Positions 32,671 through 43,937 of a stretch of DNA of 64,000 nt are shown here, in pieces. The notes beneath the pieces are model-generated. The model saw nothing but the letters and a program-made list of their open reading frames with translations, was not told the DNA's origin and searched no databases. The position numbers were made by a program, and so were the translations under genes. The first letter of the stretch is position 1. Each line of letters begins with the position of its first letter. The DNA comes from Cephalotus follicularis (lineage: Eukaryota > Streptophyta > Magnoliopsida > Oxalidales > Cephalotaceae). The stretch lies in NCBI GenBank assembly GCA_001972305.1, contig BDDD01001627.1, positions 67,908-131,907 on the forward strand. The letters run 5' to 3'.

Positions 32671-33076
32671 CCTTCTCCCTGGCCTTGGCAGAGGAGGAGT
32701 AGCAGAGTTGAGAGTAGTAAACCCGGGCAGTACTCCAGTGAAGGGTCTTCCCTGGGCTGACCAGGGGAAGAGGAGAAGTAGGCTTGTGAGGCCTCAAGCG
32801 GGGCCTTACTCTTTGTAGATAAGTATGACTCAATCCTTGTGTGGGACTAATCTTGCAGCCCAAAGAAAAGTAACGAAACGTCTTGGCAGGACAAGTGTCC
32901 TGTAAATGCCATAACTCCTTTAATTATGTGTCATCATTGCGCCGTAACTTACGAATTTTGAACGCCTGACGCTTCGATGCCCGTGCATAACCCTTCGCTT
33001 GCCGCTCCTGAGTTGACAGGAGGATCTCCACCATTGAAAGCAACTGGGATCTACGGTCCAGATCCGTTCCTAGGGT

Positions 33077-33086
33077 CTTTAAAAAC
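33077..33086 (+). promoter_or_regulatory. Putative TATA-like box of the antisense gene
   Basis: CTTTAAAAAC lies about 170 bp before the ATG at 33250 and is followed by pyrimidine-rich leader sequence. It fits a plant core promoter on the strand opposite to gag-pol. This is inferred from position only. Confidence 0.4.
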
Positions 33087-33249
33087 CCCCTTCCCCATTT
33101 GGGAATCCTCTTTACGCGTTCACAATCCCTAAAAGCAAAAGATTTCTTGAATCCCTTGCTCTTCCAATCTTCAAACTTCGTTTCCTTATTCGCTCGAGAA
33201 CACAGGTGAACTTAGTTTTCATTTACCCGTTACTTGCCAAAGATTTCCC

Positions 33250-36098
33250 ATGTCCACATCGTCTTCCTCTCTATCTGAAAACACCATGGGCAGGACCAAG
33301 AAGACCAAGAGACTCATCAGGCGCCCTGAAGTGGTTGCCCATGCGTCCATGGGGGTCACTGTCGCTGTACGTCCCCTCAACATGGAGGTGGAAATGGAGG
33401 CTTCCACTGCTGGGAACCCCAACGTTGAGGCCACGGGGGCTGGAGTCCAAGTTGTTAGGATCAACTTTGAAAAGACAACGCTGGATGTGAAGAAACTGGG
33501 GGAGCTGGTGAGGGAATACTCTATCCCTAGCAGCTTGGACTTGGAGATCCCTTCTGACCACAGGGTGGCCACATAGAGCAAGCAAGGCTATTTTGTGGTG
33601 TTTCAAGAGGTCCTTGTGCATGGGCTGAGGCTTCCCCTGGTTCCCTTCGCCAGGGCTGTCCTCGAGCATTACCAGCTCCATCCCTCAGTGCTCCAGGCGC
33701 AGTCTTGGGGATTCATAATTGGGTTTTTAGCGAGGTGCTTAGAGTGTGGGGTGACTGCCACAGTGAAGCTATTCAAGGAATTCCACCTTTTGAACGCCTC
33801 CCCCACCAAGCGCGGCTACTACTTCAAGGCCCGTGCAAAGATCGTCAGGCTGTTGGTTGAGAACACTAGGACAGTCAAGCACTGGAGGGAGAAGTATTTT
33901 ATGATTAAGAACCTCCCAGACTTCGTTCCTTGCCCCTGGAGTGACTCCCTGGACACGATGCGCTTGAACCAAAGGACAGCGCTGTCTGAAACTGAGAAGA
34001 CCGACCTAGGGAAGCTTCTGGAACTTGCCCCCGAGGAAGTAGCAACCGTGGTGTCCGAGATCCACCTGTGAAATCTTGGGCTGAGCATGGCCCCAGGGCA
34101 TAGGGCCAACCCTGGTTTGGCTGTGGGGATCCCAGTAGGGATCGAGAGAGAGGGGGGTCGGGACATCCGAGGTGAACTTTCATCTTCGGGCACTGTTGAA
34201 GGGGAGAGCCATGCTTTGCTTTCCTCTGGAGTCTTGCATTACTGTTATTACTTTCTGTTTTTCTTTGTCCCTCTGCCTATTTTTCTTACTGCCCTCCTTT
34301 GTTTTTATGCAGCAATGACAAGCCAAGAATTAGCTCTGGATGCTATTAGGTCTGCCCGAGAGCAGGTCAGGGTACAGAACCCCGAGGAGCAAAGGCAGGA
34401 GGCTGCACGGAAGAAAGACTCTCATGAAGAAGAAAGCCTCCAAGAATACTGCTGTTGGGGCTCCAAGGGGGGGTGCCGAGGTGGTCGCTGAAAAGGCCAA
34501 GGCACAAGAATGTGCCAGGAGAAAGGCCGAGGAGGCTAAGTCCAGGGCTGAGGAGAGAGCTCGAAAGGACGCCGAGGAGGCGAGGGCCAGGGCTATGGCG
34601 GCCGAGGAAGCCAAGGCCAGAGCTGTGGCCAAAGCAGCCAGGGCCAGGATCGTGGACCCCGGGGTCGGGGTCGGGGTCGCGGTGATGGATGGGACCGGTG
34701 TGGCCGTTGGGGCCAGGACTGAGGAGAGGAGGGTTGAGATTTCCCGGGGGAAGCGGACTACTGTCGATGATCTCGACCATCCGTCAATGAGGCAGAGGAC
34801 GAAGGGGGAAGATGCTCCTATGGTTGAACCCATTGAGGAGGGCCCCCAGGACCCCGCCATGGTATACCCCGCCAAAGAGATGGATCAAATTGTTAAGATC
34901 CTTGCCAAGCTTGGCAGGACCAGAGTGAATCTGAAGACGACGGGGGTCACTGTCGAGCTGGGGAAGGCTGGTCTTTTCCCCCAAGAGGTGAAGCTAAGAG
35001 AGGACTGGGACATTCCCCACCCGTGGATCCACCTCTTCCAAAGTGGCTTCAGGGTTAGTGAACTTTTCTAACTCTTGTCATCATTGGCTCTTTTACTCTC
35101 CCCAGACTATATATTCTTCTTCTCAGCTGATGAATGATGCCCAGCTAGCGATAGAGAAAACTGACCAGGAGAGGTCCATGCTTGAGCTGCTTGGTGCCGA
35201 GAATGCTGAGTTCAAAAGGAGGGAGGATGTACTGAAGGCCCAACTCGAGGAAGTGATCAGTGTCTAGGAGGGCCTCATTGCTGAGAAGGACAAAGCCCTC
35301 CAAGATATGAAGAAGGAGAAGAGCATGAGGCTGGTGGCAGTTGATAAGATTGCCCTCCTTGAGGACAGGCTGAAAGCTTATGGTGAGAGGCTCAAGACGC
35401 ACCAGGAACTGGAGGGAGCCCGGATCCATGCGGCTAAGGAGAGGGTTGTTCTTGACTTTAAGGCTTACTCAGAGTACCAAGACGCCATGGTCAAGGCCGT
35501 GGACAATTTCCAGGCTTCGGCGGGGTTTAAAGAGGCCATGGCCAGGGCTGTGGATAACTTCCGGGCTTCTGCGGAGTTTGAAGAAGCCATGGCTAGGGCT
35601 GTTGACAACTTCAGGGCCTCAGAGGACTTCAATAAGGAGGTCTTCAAGAAGTCTCCAGTCCTGTTTCGACGGGGGTTTTACTCCTGTCGAAACATGGTGG
35701 AGTTTCACCCTGAGCTCCCCTTGGAGTCTATCATCTGCGAGCCTCAGGTAAATGATTATGACTTCATCCCCGATGGAGTCGACGAAGTTGAGGAGAGGGC
35801 CTTCCAAGTTACGGACGAGGGTCAGGACCCAGCCTGGGACCCTGAGTGGACCCCTGAGGGACGCGATATTGTCATGTTCCTGGGTGGTGCCGAGGGGCCT
35901 GATGCTGAACCCTCAAAAGCGAAACCCCTCTCTACTGTCCTCGCTGAGGCCTCTACCTCTGACCCCCTGATCGTGGAACCTTCACCATGGCTCATGGCCG
36001 TGGATTATCCTCCTTTGCCAACAGATCCAACTCCCCAAGATCCTCCTCCTCCTCTGGTTGTGCATGACATCCCTTCAGGGGATGAGAACTTAGAATAG
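33250..36098 (+). pseudogene. Antisense additional ORF of the Tat-like element (gypsy-type transposon domain)
   Basis: This gene runs opposite to gag-pol. From ATG 33250 a frame continues to 34071 with one TAG at 33574-33576. The block VHGLRLPLVPFARAVLEHY with WGFIIGFLARCLECG resembles the plant domain called putative gypsy-type transposon (Pfam Transposase_28). An intron appears to end at TATGCAG near 34312; the next part (MTSQELALDAIRSARE, then a shift into an Ala/Glu/Lys/Arg-rich coiled coil) runs to about 35050. A second intron (donor GGTTAGTG, acceptor TTCTCAG near 35125) leads to a long coiled-coil segment with a TAG at 35265-35267. Three 17-residue repeats follow, then an acidic Pro-rich tail ending at 36098. 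Known aORFs of Tat elements have no proven function. Confidence 0.8.
35481..35633 (+). repeat. Three 51-bp units encoding 17-residue repeats
   Basis: Units begin at 35481, 35532 and 35583 and encode variants of EAMARAVDNFRASAEFE. They keep frame and lie at the end of the coiled-coil region of the antisense gene. Confidence 0.9.
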
Positions 36099-36157
36099 AA
36101 TTTTTAGTTTGCCTTTTGTATTTTTCTTTTCTCTTGCAATGTAATCTTTTATTAATC

Positions 36158-36163
36158 AATAAA
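36158..36163 (+). terminator. Poly(A) signal of the antisense gene
   Basis: AATAAA lies 60 bases after the stop at 36098, preceded by a T-rich stretch, as expected for a plant 3' end on the plus strand. Confidence 0.6.
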
Positions 36164-36691
36164 AATGAAGCATTTTTTCACCTCACTTGTGTATGCTTTC
36201 TCTCTTTGCTTTGAAAAGTCATCAAGTACTTACGAAGCATTAAGCTTCTTCTCCCCGGGCTTTCCTTGCTTTATTAGCGTTGTATGCTACGCTAGAGCTC
36301 TTCCCGGGCATTCACCACTCCCTTAGGATAATTGACTGTAAATAATAGAACAATCTTCAGGCTTGATTATCTAAGCTTTGTAGTCCCCTTAGGACACCTT
36401 ATTTCAAAGGCGCTTAGGCAAAGAGACTTAGTCTTTACGAGTTTTGTTGTGTTCGTAGACTAAGTTTTTTGGTTTGTCCGGGCAAGTTCCTATGGGTTTT
36501 CCGAGCAGGATATCGTCTGGTTCAGCATATTATGAACCAGGTCGTCTGAGCTTGCAGTCCTCGTAGGGACACTTGTATTAAAATGCTCAGTACAACGAAC
36601 TTGATCGTTACGAGTTCCCATGGATTCGCCTCTCAAGACAAGACTTTAGGTTTGATCGAACAAGTTCTCATGGTGTTGCCAACCAGAGTGT

Positions 36692-37428
36692 GCTCCCTGG
36701 GGAGTCTTATTGCTTCCTTGGAAGTCTTTAAGTGCTCCCTTGGGGGAGGCTTTGTTGAATGCTCCACTGGAGGAGGCTTTGCTGGGTGCTCCCCTGGAGG
36801 AGTCTTTATGTAATGCCCCCTGGGGGGGCTTTTTGGGATGCCCCCTAGGGGATCTTTTTATTGAGTGCTCCCCTGGGGGAGGCTTTGTGTTGCTGGTTAG
36901 TCAAACCTTAGGTTGGCTTTCGCAGTTCGCGTTGGTTGACCCTAAGCTGAGGTCTGGTGGCGTCCCCGGATGTTTATCCCCGGGCATACTCGCAGGCGTT
37001 AAGGGAGAGTAAGAAGTTTTTCTTTGTTTTGTCTGTCCTCCCGACCTCGGACCAGCTCGATCCCTAAAGATGTTTTGTCAGGTGAGCCCTGGTGGATCCC
37101 TTGGGTACCTGGCCGGGGTGAGATTCCATCTCCTTAGTGTAAGTTGAGTGTTTGGGGGACCTCGGGTGATTATCCCTTGCTTGGTCGTGACTTTTTCGGT
37201 TTGCCCCCTGGGGGGTCTTTTTTGAATTGCCCCCTGGGGGGTCTTTTTTAAATTGCCCCCTGGGGGGTCTTTTTTGATGCCCCCTGGGGGGGTCTTTTCG
37301 TGCTCCCCTGGAGGAGGCTTTGTTGAGTACTTCCCTGGAGGAGTCTTTTTGCAATGCCCCCTGGGGGGTCTTTTTGTTGCTCCCATAGGGGAGGCTTTTT
37401 TACTCCCCTGGTGGGGAGGCTTTTTGGT
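36692..37428 (+). repeat. Array of C-run/G-run cores with T-tracts (about 17 units)
   Basis: Two clusters, 36692-36886 (8 units) and 37203-37428 (9 units), repeat a core like GCCCCCTGGGGGGTC followed by TTTTTT. In the second cluster unit starts are 37203, 37229, 37255, 37279, 37302, 37330, 37356, 37379 and 37402, spaced 23-28 bp. Core variants (CTCCCCTGGAGGAG, CTTCCTTGGAAG) keep the two-fold symmetry while changing the bases. The array lies between the convergent ends of the antisense gene and pol. Confidence 0.85.
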
Positions 37429-37571
37429 GCTTTGAAGGAGTTGATCGAAGGCTGTTCAGTGGTTTAAGGGTATGAACATTGGTCATCCAGTCCATTGCAA
37501 ACTTGGAACTATGATCTTGAACAAGTATTTCAACTTTATTGCTATCTTGAATTTGTACAACTTACACAAAA

Positions 37572-38999
37572 TCACTGATAGTATTTTCTCAAATGCTCGA
37601 CATTCCAAGCTCTGGCAATCTCCCTTCGCCCCAGAGTTTCAAGTTTGAATGTTCCTGGGCGGAGCACTCTTTTGATCTTGTATGGTCCTTCCCAGGCGGG
37701 AGCTAGTTTTCCTCTGGTACCGGTTGGATCTGCAATGGCCGAGTTGCGTAGGACTAGATCTCCTTGTCTTAGTGGTCTGGGGCTTATCATTTCGTTATAG
37801 TAACGGCTCACCCTTTGTTGGTAAGTTGTAACTCTGATGGTTGCCTTATCTCTGAGCTCTTCAACTAGATCAAGGAGACATCTAAGTCCTTCTTCATTAT
37901 TCTCTTCAGTAAAATGGACAACCCTTGGTGATTGCACTCCAATCTCCACCGATATCATAACCTCAGCTCTGAAACAAAGACTGTATGGGGACTCACCAGT
38001 TTTGGTCCGATGAGTGGTTCTATATGCCCATAGTGCACTTGGTAGCTCCTCTATCCATCTTCCTTTGCTGTCTTCAAGGCGTTTCTTCAAGCCCGAGAGG
38101 ATTTCTCTATTTATCACCTCTGCTTGACCATTTCTCTGGGGGTAGGCTACTGAAGCAAGCCTATGTTCTATTCTCCACTCTTTGCAAAAGTCACGGAAGG
38201 CCTGGCAGTCGAACTGTTTTCCATTATCCGAGACTATTATCCTCGGGACTCCAAATCTATAGATGATGGACTTCCATACAAAGCTTTCTGTGTTCTTCTC
38301 TGTAATTGTGGCAAGGGGTTCTGCTTCTACCAACTTGGTAAAATAGTCCACTGCTACAATGAGAAACTTCCTATGGCCTGTCGCCATAGGTAGTGGTCCA
38401 ACGAAGTCCATTCCCCATTGTGCAAAGGGCCAGGGGGCTGTGATAGACGTTAGAGGTTGAGAGGGTCGTCTGCTTATATTTGCGTTCCTCTGGCACTTGG
38501 CACATTTCCTTACTAAATCTATAGCATCTTGGTGCAAGGTCGGCCAGTAGTAGCCCTGCCTTAGTAGCTTGTGGGACAACGTCCTGCCCCCTGTGTGGTT
38601 GCCACAAATTCCTTCATAGACTTCCCTTAGATCATAATCAGCCTCTAGGGGAGACAAACATCTCAGCCAAGGGAAAGAGAAAGACCTTTTGTAGAGAATC
38701 CCATCACGGAGCTGAAATCTGTTTGCTATGTACACAAGTTTCCCCGCCTCCGCGGGGTCCTCGGGTAAAATCTCATTCCTCAGCCAATTAATGAATGGGG
38801 TCATCCAGTTTGGCTTCTGTGGTAAATCTATGTCCATCACATCTACTTCAGAGATGGTGGGCCTGCCCAGGTAGTCTACTAGCACAGTTTGATTCTTCTC
38901 TAGCTCCTCTGCAGTGGCTAGTTTTGACAACTGGTCTGCTCGGGCATTTTTTGCTCTGGGTACTTTCAAAACTCGTAGAACTTCAAAGGCTAACTTCAA
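37572..38999 (-). pseudogene. pol: Tat-like integrase with the end of the second RNase H (uninterrupted 475-codon stretch)
   Basis: The stretch opens inside the second RNase H (LKVPRAKNARADQLSKLATA). The integrase HHCC zinc region follows (GNHTGGRTLSHKLLRQGYYW ... CAKCQ). The core keeps all three catalytic residues: Asp in WGMDFVGPLP, Asp in VSDNGKQFD and Glu in GQAEVINREI. The C-terminal part (LRQGDLVLRN ... KLAPAWEGPYKI) ends in a normal stop with no chromodomain, as expected for Tat. It is the only pol part still open, but upstream breaks mean it belongs to a dead polyprotein. Confidence 0.93.
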
Positions 39000-39515
39000 A
39001 CTCTAGAATTGTGATAAATATTTTGCCATTGAGTCTTCTCGGGCTTCATACTCTCCACTTGCCAGACCAACCACTAGCTGAGAATCACTGGAGGCTCCTA
39101 TCTTTTGTACCTCCAAGTGCTTTGCAATTGTCAGCTAGGCTATTAGAGCTTCCTACTCAGTCTCGTTGTTTGTAGCTTTAAATCCGAACCTTAGAGCATA
39201 TTCCAACGTCCACCCACTTGGACTCGTTAATACCAGCCCTGCTCCATTGCCAGTGACGCAGGAAGAGCCATCCACGGATAACTTCCACAACTCCCTCTCA
39301 TTCTCGGGAGGGGTTCTCCTTCATACACTCCGTAGGTGTATTATCTCCAACAAAGTCGGCCAAGACCTGTGATTTGATGGCTGGTCTGGGTTCGAACTTT
39401 ACATCATACTCGCCAAGTTCAACTGATCACTTGATTAGTCTGCCCGAGGTGTCAGGCTTTGCAAGAACTTGTTTGAGTGGTTTGTCAGTCAGAACCTTGA
39501 TTGTATGGGATTGAA
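39000..39515 (-). pseudogene. pol: Tat-like RNase H region including the second (archaeal-type) RNase H
   Basis: On the minus strand the RT-linked RNase H (IKVLTDKPLKQVLAKPDTSG) is followed by a second RNase H beginning WKLSVDGSSCVTGNGAGLVL (about 39210-39275). Having both is a Tat-lineage trait. One frameshift at about 39515 and a second at about 39305 move this part out of and back into the main frame. Several stops are also present (for example near 39432, 39150, 39136 and 39004). Confidence 0.8.
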
Positions 39516-40547
39516 ATATGGCCTTAATTTTCTGGCCGCGATGATCAGAGCATAGGCGAACTTCTCCACCTCTGGGTACCTCCCCTCAACATCGTTCAAA
39601 GCCTTGCTCACATAGTACACTGGCTTTTGAACCTTCTCCTCCTCCCTTACCAGCATTGCACTCACTACACCCGAGGTGACTGCAAGGTATAAATACAAGT
39701 CTTCCCCGTCCTTAGGTTTTGAGATCAGAGGAGGGGAAGCCAGGTATTCCTTCAACTTGTTGAAGGCTGCTTGGCATTCGTCCGACCAGGAAAATCCCTT
39801 GGGATCCCTCAACACCTTAAAGAATGGGAGGCACTTCTCTACTGACTTTGAAACAAACCTACTAAGGGCAGCTATATTTCCATTCAGTCTATGAACATCC
39901 CTGATAGTCTGGGGAGGCCTCATACTCTGAACCGCTGAGATCTTCTCTGGGTTGGCCTCTATTCCTCTGCTTGAGACCATGAACCCGAGTAACTTGCCCG
40001 AGGTGACCCCAAAAGGGCAATTGGATGGATTGAGTTTCATTTTATATCTTCTCAGTACCTCAAACGTTTCCTCCAAGTCTTTGATGTGGGGGCTCCTGGA
40101 AGGGGTCTTGACGAGCATGTTGCCGATGTAGACCTCTATGTTTCTCCCAATCTGAGGCTCAAAAATTTTGTTGACCAGTCGTTGGTAGGTGACCTCTGCA
40201 TTCTTCAAACCAAAGGGCATGACCTTGTAACAATACATCCCCTAGTCCGTGATGAAAGCTGTCTTGTTCTCGTCGGACCCATACATGGGGATTTGATTAT
40301 ACCCCGAGTAAGCATCCAAGAAACTCAACATTCTGTAGTCCGAGGTCGCATCCACTAACTGATCTATCTTTGGGAGAGGGAAGTGATCCTTGGGACAAGC
40401 TTTGTTGAGGTCTGTGAAGTCAATGCATATCCTCTACTTGCCATTTGGTTTTTTGACTAGGACTAGGTTCGCCAGCCAGTCTGAGTAATGCAGTTCCCTA
40501 ATGAACCCTGCCTGCATGAGCTTGCTCACCCCCTCGACTATTGCTTG
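39516..40547 (-). pseudogene. pol: Tat-like reverse transcriptase with altered catalytic box
   Basis: RT is recognisable from LMQAGFIRELHYSDWLANLV through CIDFTDLNKACPKDHFPLP and MPFGLKNAEVTYQRLVNKIF. The catalytic YxDD box reads YIGN (VYIGNMLVK, about 40105-40130), so both catalytic aspartates are gone. The following connection and RNase H start (LYLAVTSGVVSAMLVREEE) are open to about 39516. Stops stand near 40546, 40435 and 40241. Confidence 0.9.
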
Positions 40548-41588
40548 CTACCGCTCGGGGGCAAAGTTCCTCTTCTTCTGCTTGGTCGGAGGCCTCATTC
40601 GATCCACACTTAGCTTGTAAACCATTACATTTGGGCTGATCCCAGGGACCTCCTCTGCCGACCAGGCAAACACGTCTCTGTTGTTTTGGAGGAATGTTAT
40701 TATTTCCCCCTTCTCCACCTCTCCAAGTTGTGAGCCAACTTGGAAGACTCTCTCTGAGTTGCCCTCTTCTAGGGGCACTTGGATCACACCCTCAACAGGC
40801 TGTGGTCGTTCAGGTTCCACATCCCCCCTGAGCTCCACATTTGCAATTGGAAGTACCTTGTCATTTCCTTTGTCCATGATGGCAGTTTTGTAGCACTGCC
40901 TTACTACCTGTTGATCTCCTCTGACTTCCCTCACGCCAAACCTTGTAGGGAATTTCATGAGCAAATGCCTCATGGACACTATCGCCTCCATTAGGTTCAG
41001 CCCTGGTCGCCCGATTATTGTATTGTATGGGCTCGGTGTATCAACCACCATGAACGTCATCTGCACCTGGGTCTGGCGTAAAGCCGTGCCTGCAACCACG
41101 GACAGGCCGATGGATCCCAAAGGATGGACCATCTCCCCTGCAAAGCCAACCAACGGGGTCTTCATGGGTTTCAGCTGATCGACCGGTATCCTTAACTGAT
41201 CAAATGCATATTTGTACAGGATATCGACCGAGCTGCCACTGTCAATAAGGATCATCTTCATGGTGAAAAGCTCCACCAGAAGAGTTACCACTACTGGATC
41301 ATCGTGAGGGAGACGTACTCCCTCATAGTCTGCCTCAGAGAAGGATTTAACCTCCTCATCTCCACCAGTCCTTAGCCTTTTGCTATGATGAATCTGTTGC
41401 ACAGTAAGGGACTGCTTCTCATAGGCTTTTCTAGCATTTTTGTGGTCGCCACCAGACGCGACCCCCCCAGAGATCGTGTGGATGACACCTCTGGGTTGCT
41501 GCTGTTGCTCCTCTTGTTGCCGAAGAGCCTCTTCTTTCCTTTGCTCCCTTCTTCCCTGAGGAGCATCTCTGTCCACATACTTGCGCAA
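40548..41588 (-). pseudogene. pol: Tat-like gag end and aspartic protease
   Basis: An open stretch of 346 codons starts in the Gln/Glu-rich gag-pol linker. The protease shows MILIDSGSSVDILY (about 41220-41255), with GFAGEMVHPLGSI and a second conserved block (YNTIIGRPGLN) at the usual spacing. The linker into RT follows. It belongs to the same frame as gag. Confidence 0.88.
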
Positions 41589-43223
41589 GTGTCCCTTCCA
41601 AATCAGGTCCTCAATCTGATTCTTCAGCTATCTGCACTCCTCGGTATCGTGGTCGTGGTCACGATGGTATCGATAGTATTTTTCTGTGTCCCTCTTCTCT
41701 TTCGGGGACCTCATCTTCTCAGGCCACTGGATGGGGACCTTATCCTGCTCCACAGCAAGTATTCTTGTACGTGTGTCCAAGAGGGGGGCAAAGTTGTTGT
41801 AGCATGGGATTGGTGCCCCTCCCCGGGTCGAGTCCTCCCTCCTGGAAAGCTTGTGCCTGAGGTCGTCCTTTGTCAGGTCTGGCCTCTCCTTCCTCTTTTC
41901 CTTCTTCCCGGGAGCATTTCATGAATGCTCCCCTTTCCCCTCCTGATGGCCCGACCAGGGTGTTTTCTTTTTCTTGGCCGCCATCTCTTCCTTTACGTTG
42001 ACATACTTTTCTGCTCTCCTCAGCAGATCTGCCATATCCACGGCGGGTCTCTTCAGAAGAGAGAAAGTAAAAGAGGAGTTGTTCCTCATCCCACTATTCA
42101 ATGCTGCCAGGGCAAATGACTACTCTAGGTCCTTCACTGTGAGAGACTCCCTGTTGAACCTGGTGAGGTAGTCCTTCAACGACTCATCTCTCCCCTGCAC
42201 CACGTTGATCAAGTGGGTGGAGTTCCTCCTCTGCGTGGTGCTGTTGAGGGATTTAGTGACAAACAGCTCCGTAAGCTGGTCAAAATCCTTCACTGACCTC
42301 TGAGCCAGGGTAGAGAACTAAGACTGGGCAGCTCCAGTTAATGTTGTCGGGAATCCTCGGCAAAGTGTGGCATCTGAGGCCTGGTGCACCAACATGGTTT
42401 GAATGTAGGTGCGCACGTGCTGGATGGGATCCGTGGACCCATCATATTTATCAATGCTGGGGAGCCGAAATTCACTAGGGATACGCTCCGTCATGATATC
42501 GGCTGTGAAGGGGTGGACGCTAAGGTTGCGCACCTCTGACAGATACCCCATTGGCTTCTCGGCTCCTTGGAGCCTTCTCTCCACCTCGGCAAGCCTTCTG
42601 TTCATTGTTTGCTCCACATACTCAATGTTCCTAGCCCTACTAGAAATACGTGACCCTCCATCCAATGTGGCTGGGCGGTCGATCCTGCTTCCCCGCACAG
42701 TTCCAGCTCCGCGCGGAGCGTTGGAACGCACTTGTGCCTCCTCTACTCCCCTGGCTTCCCCTTGAGGATCCACTTCCATGGCCTGGTGCTCATGACGCAT
42801 TCTCCTGGCATCGTTGGGCTGATCCCGGGAAGTTGAGGACTCCGCCCGCTAAGATGCATTGATCTTAGGTCTCCTCCCCAGGGGAATATTATCCCCTGAC
42901 CGCCTTGGGGGAAGTTCGTCTCCCCTCAGCGGGTTTCGCCTAGCACCTCGGGAGTGCCCTATCTCCACCACTGGCCTGCTAGGTCCAGATACTCCTCGGA
43001 CAATTGGCGGGGCAGGTCCGACATATTGTTGGTTGGCCAAAGTAGTGACTAGAAAATCGGTGAGGCGCTCTACCCCTTGGATCAGCTGATTGAACTGCTC
43101 CCCTGTAATAGGAGCCTGCTCGGCGGTGGTAGCGACTTGGCTGGTTTGGGCTTGGTCGTTTCCAGCGGCATGCTGGCTTCCACCGGCTGTGGAATGGTTG
43201 TTGATTTTCTTCCTCGGAGGCAT
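41589..43223 (-). pseudogene. gag: Tat-like gag
   Basis: The start MPPRKKINNHSTAGG is at 43223, 45 bases inside the LTR edge. A disordered N-terminal region precedes the capsid domain (FRLPSIDKYDGSTDPIQHVR at about 42440, ESLTDYLTRFNRESLTVKD near 42150, DMADLLRRAEKYVNVKEEM near 42010). A basic C-terminal part (YYRYHRDHDHDTEECR) stands where a Tat gag contacts RNA. The frame is shared with pol. In-frame stops stand at about 42850 (TAG), 42318 (TAG), 42121 (TAG), 41919 (TGA) and 41628 (TAG). Confidence 0.88.
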
Positions 43224-43246
43224 GATTCTGTATGGCTTTTCGTCGC

Positions 43247-43268
43247 ATTTCCCACAGACGGTGCCAAC
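43247..43268 (-). promoter_or_regulatory. Primer-binding site region of the Tat-like element
   Basis: On the minus strand GTTGGCACCGTCTGTGGGAA directly follows the 5' LTR. The TGGCRCC core at this position is typical of plant gypsy elements. The exact tRNA was not determined. Confidence 0.7.
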
Positions 43269-43831
43269 TGTTCATGCAGAAAATCTTCCTTCAACAGTAC
43301 CTTAAGTATAAGGGCTTGATTTGTTTAGAGAAACGCTGGAATCAGTCCGAGAAAGAGTGTTTGATTGGTGGTTGATGATCCCTGTACATGTAACAAACAA
43401 GGGTAGAAGGTCCAGGAGGTTATTCTTCCGGGGACACTCCGACGCTCAAGTTAGTAATTGCACAGAGAATACTGGGTTCTTAGAGTGCAAAAATGGCTGA
43501 CCTGGTTAAAGTCGTTTGATTTTGTATTTATAGAGCTCTGTTGTAACTGTTGAGCGTAGAAATAGGAGTTGATAGTGGCCCCTAAGGAAAATGCCCGAGG
43601 AGCCCGGGCATTCCCCCTTATCTCCGCTGGATTTGGTGCTCTTTCCTTGTAAGACGTGGTGTTGTGTATGCGCACGTCTCTGGTTGTGGGCTGGCAGCGC
43701 CCGAGGATCACGGCACATTAATGGTTCAAATTTGTATTCCTTGGACACGTGCCCAGACCTTGGAGTGACACCTGTCGTGTTCTCCTAGGGGCAAGTATCA
43801 TTGTGCTTTAAATTGAAATTTCTCCACATCA
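43269..43831 (-). repeat. 5' LTR of the Tat-like element (563 bp)
   Basis: Runs TGTTCATGCAG to CTCCACATCA in plus orientation, with a minus-strand TATA box (TATAAATA) at 43525-43532. It is flanked by the target duplication caaaa at 43832-43836. Confidence 0.93.
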
Positions 43832-43836
43832 CAAAA
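43832..43836. repeat. Right target site duplication (caaaa)
   Basis: Perfect copy of 32097-32101. Confidence 0.9.
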
Positions 43837-43937
43837 AAAAAATAATCGTGAAAATGCGGATATTTTTTATGCGTTACCAGTTAGACCCAAACTCATAAAT
43901 ACATGTATGCGCACCGCTTTGTCACCCACAAAAAGAA

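Larger units (their letters stand above)
32102..43831 (-). mobile_element. Full-length Tat-like Ty3/gypsy element (11.7 kb)
   Basis: The element lies on the minus strand between two LTRs and a perfect caaaa duplication. Order on its own strand: 5' LTR (43269-43831), primer site, gag, protease, RT, RNase H, a second RNase H, integrase, a repeat array, an extra gene in antisense, a polypurine tract, and 3' LTR (32102-32656). A second RNase H before the integrase and an extra ORF between pol and the 3' LTR are hallmarks of the Tat lineage. It lacks a chromodomain. Gag-pol is one frame broken by stops and at least two frameshifts, so it is not autonomous now. Confidence 0.93.

Noticed and set aside
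34330..34875. 181-codon minus-strand frame opposite the antisense gene
   Set aside because: It is the mirror of the Ala/Glu/Arg-rich coiled-coil coding region; its Pro/Ser/Thr repetitiveness comes from the opposite strand.
36692..37428. CRISPR-like array
   Set aside because: Units are 23-28 bp with no unique spacers, in a plant retrotransposon; the regularity is a plain tandem repeat.
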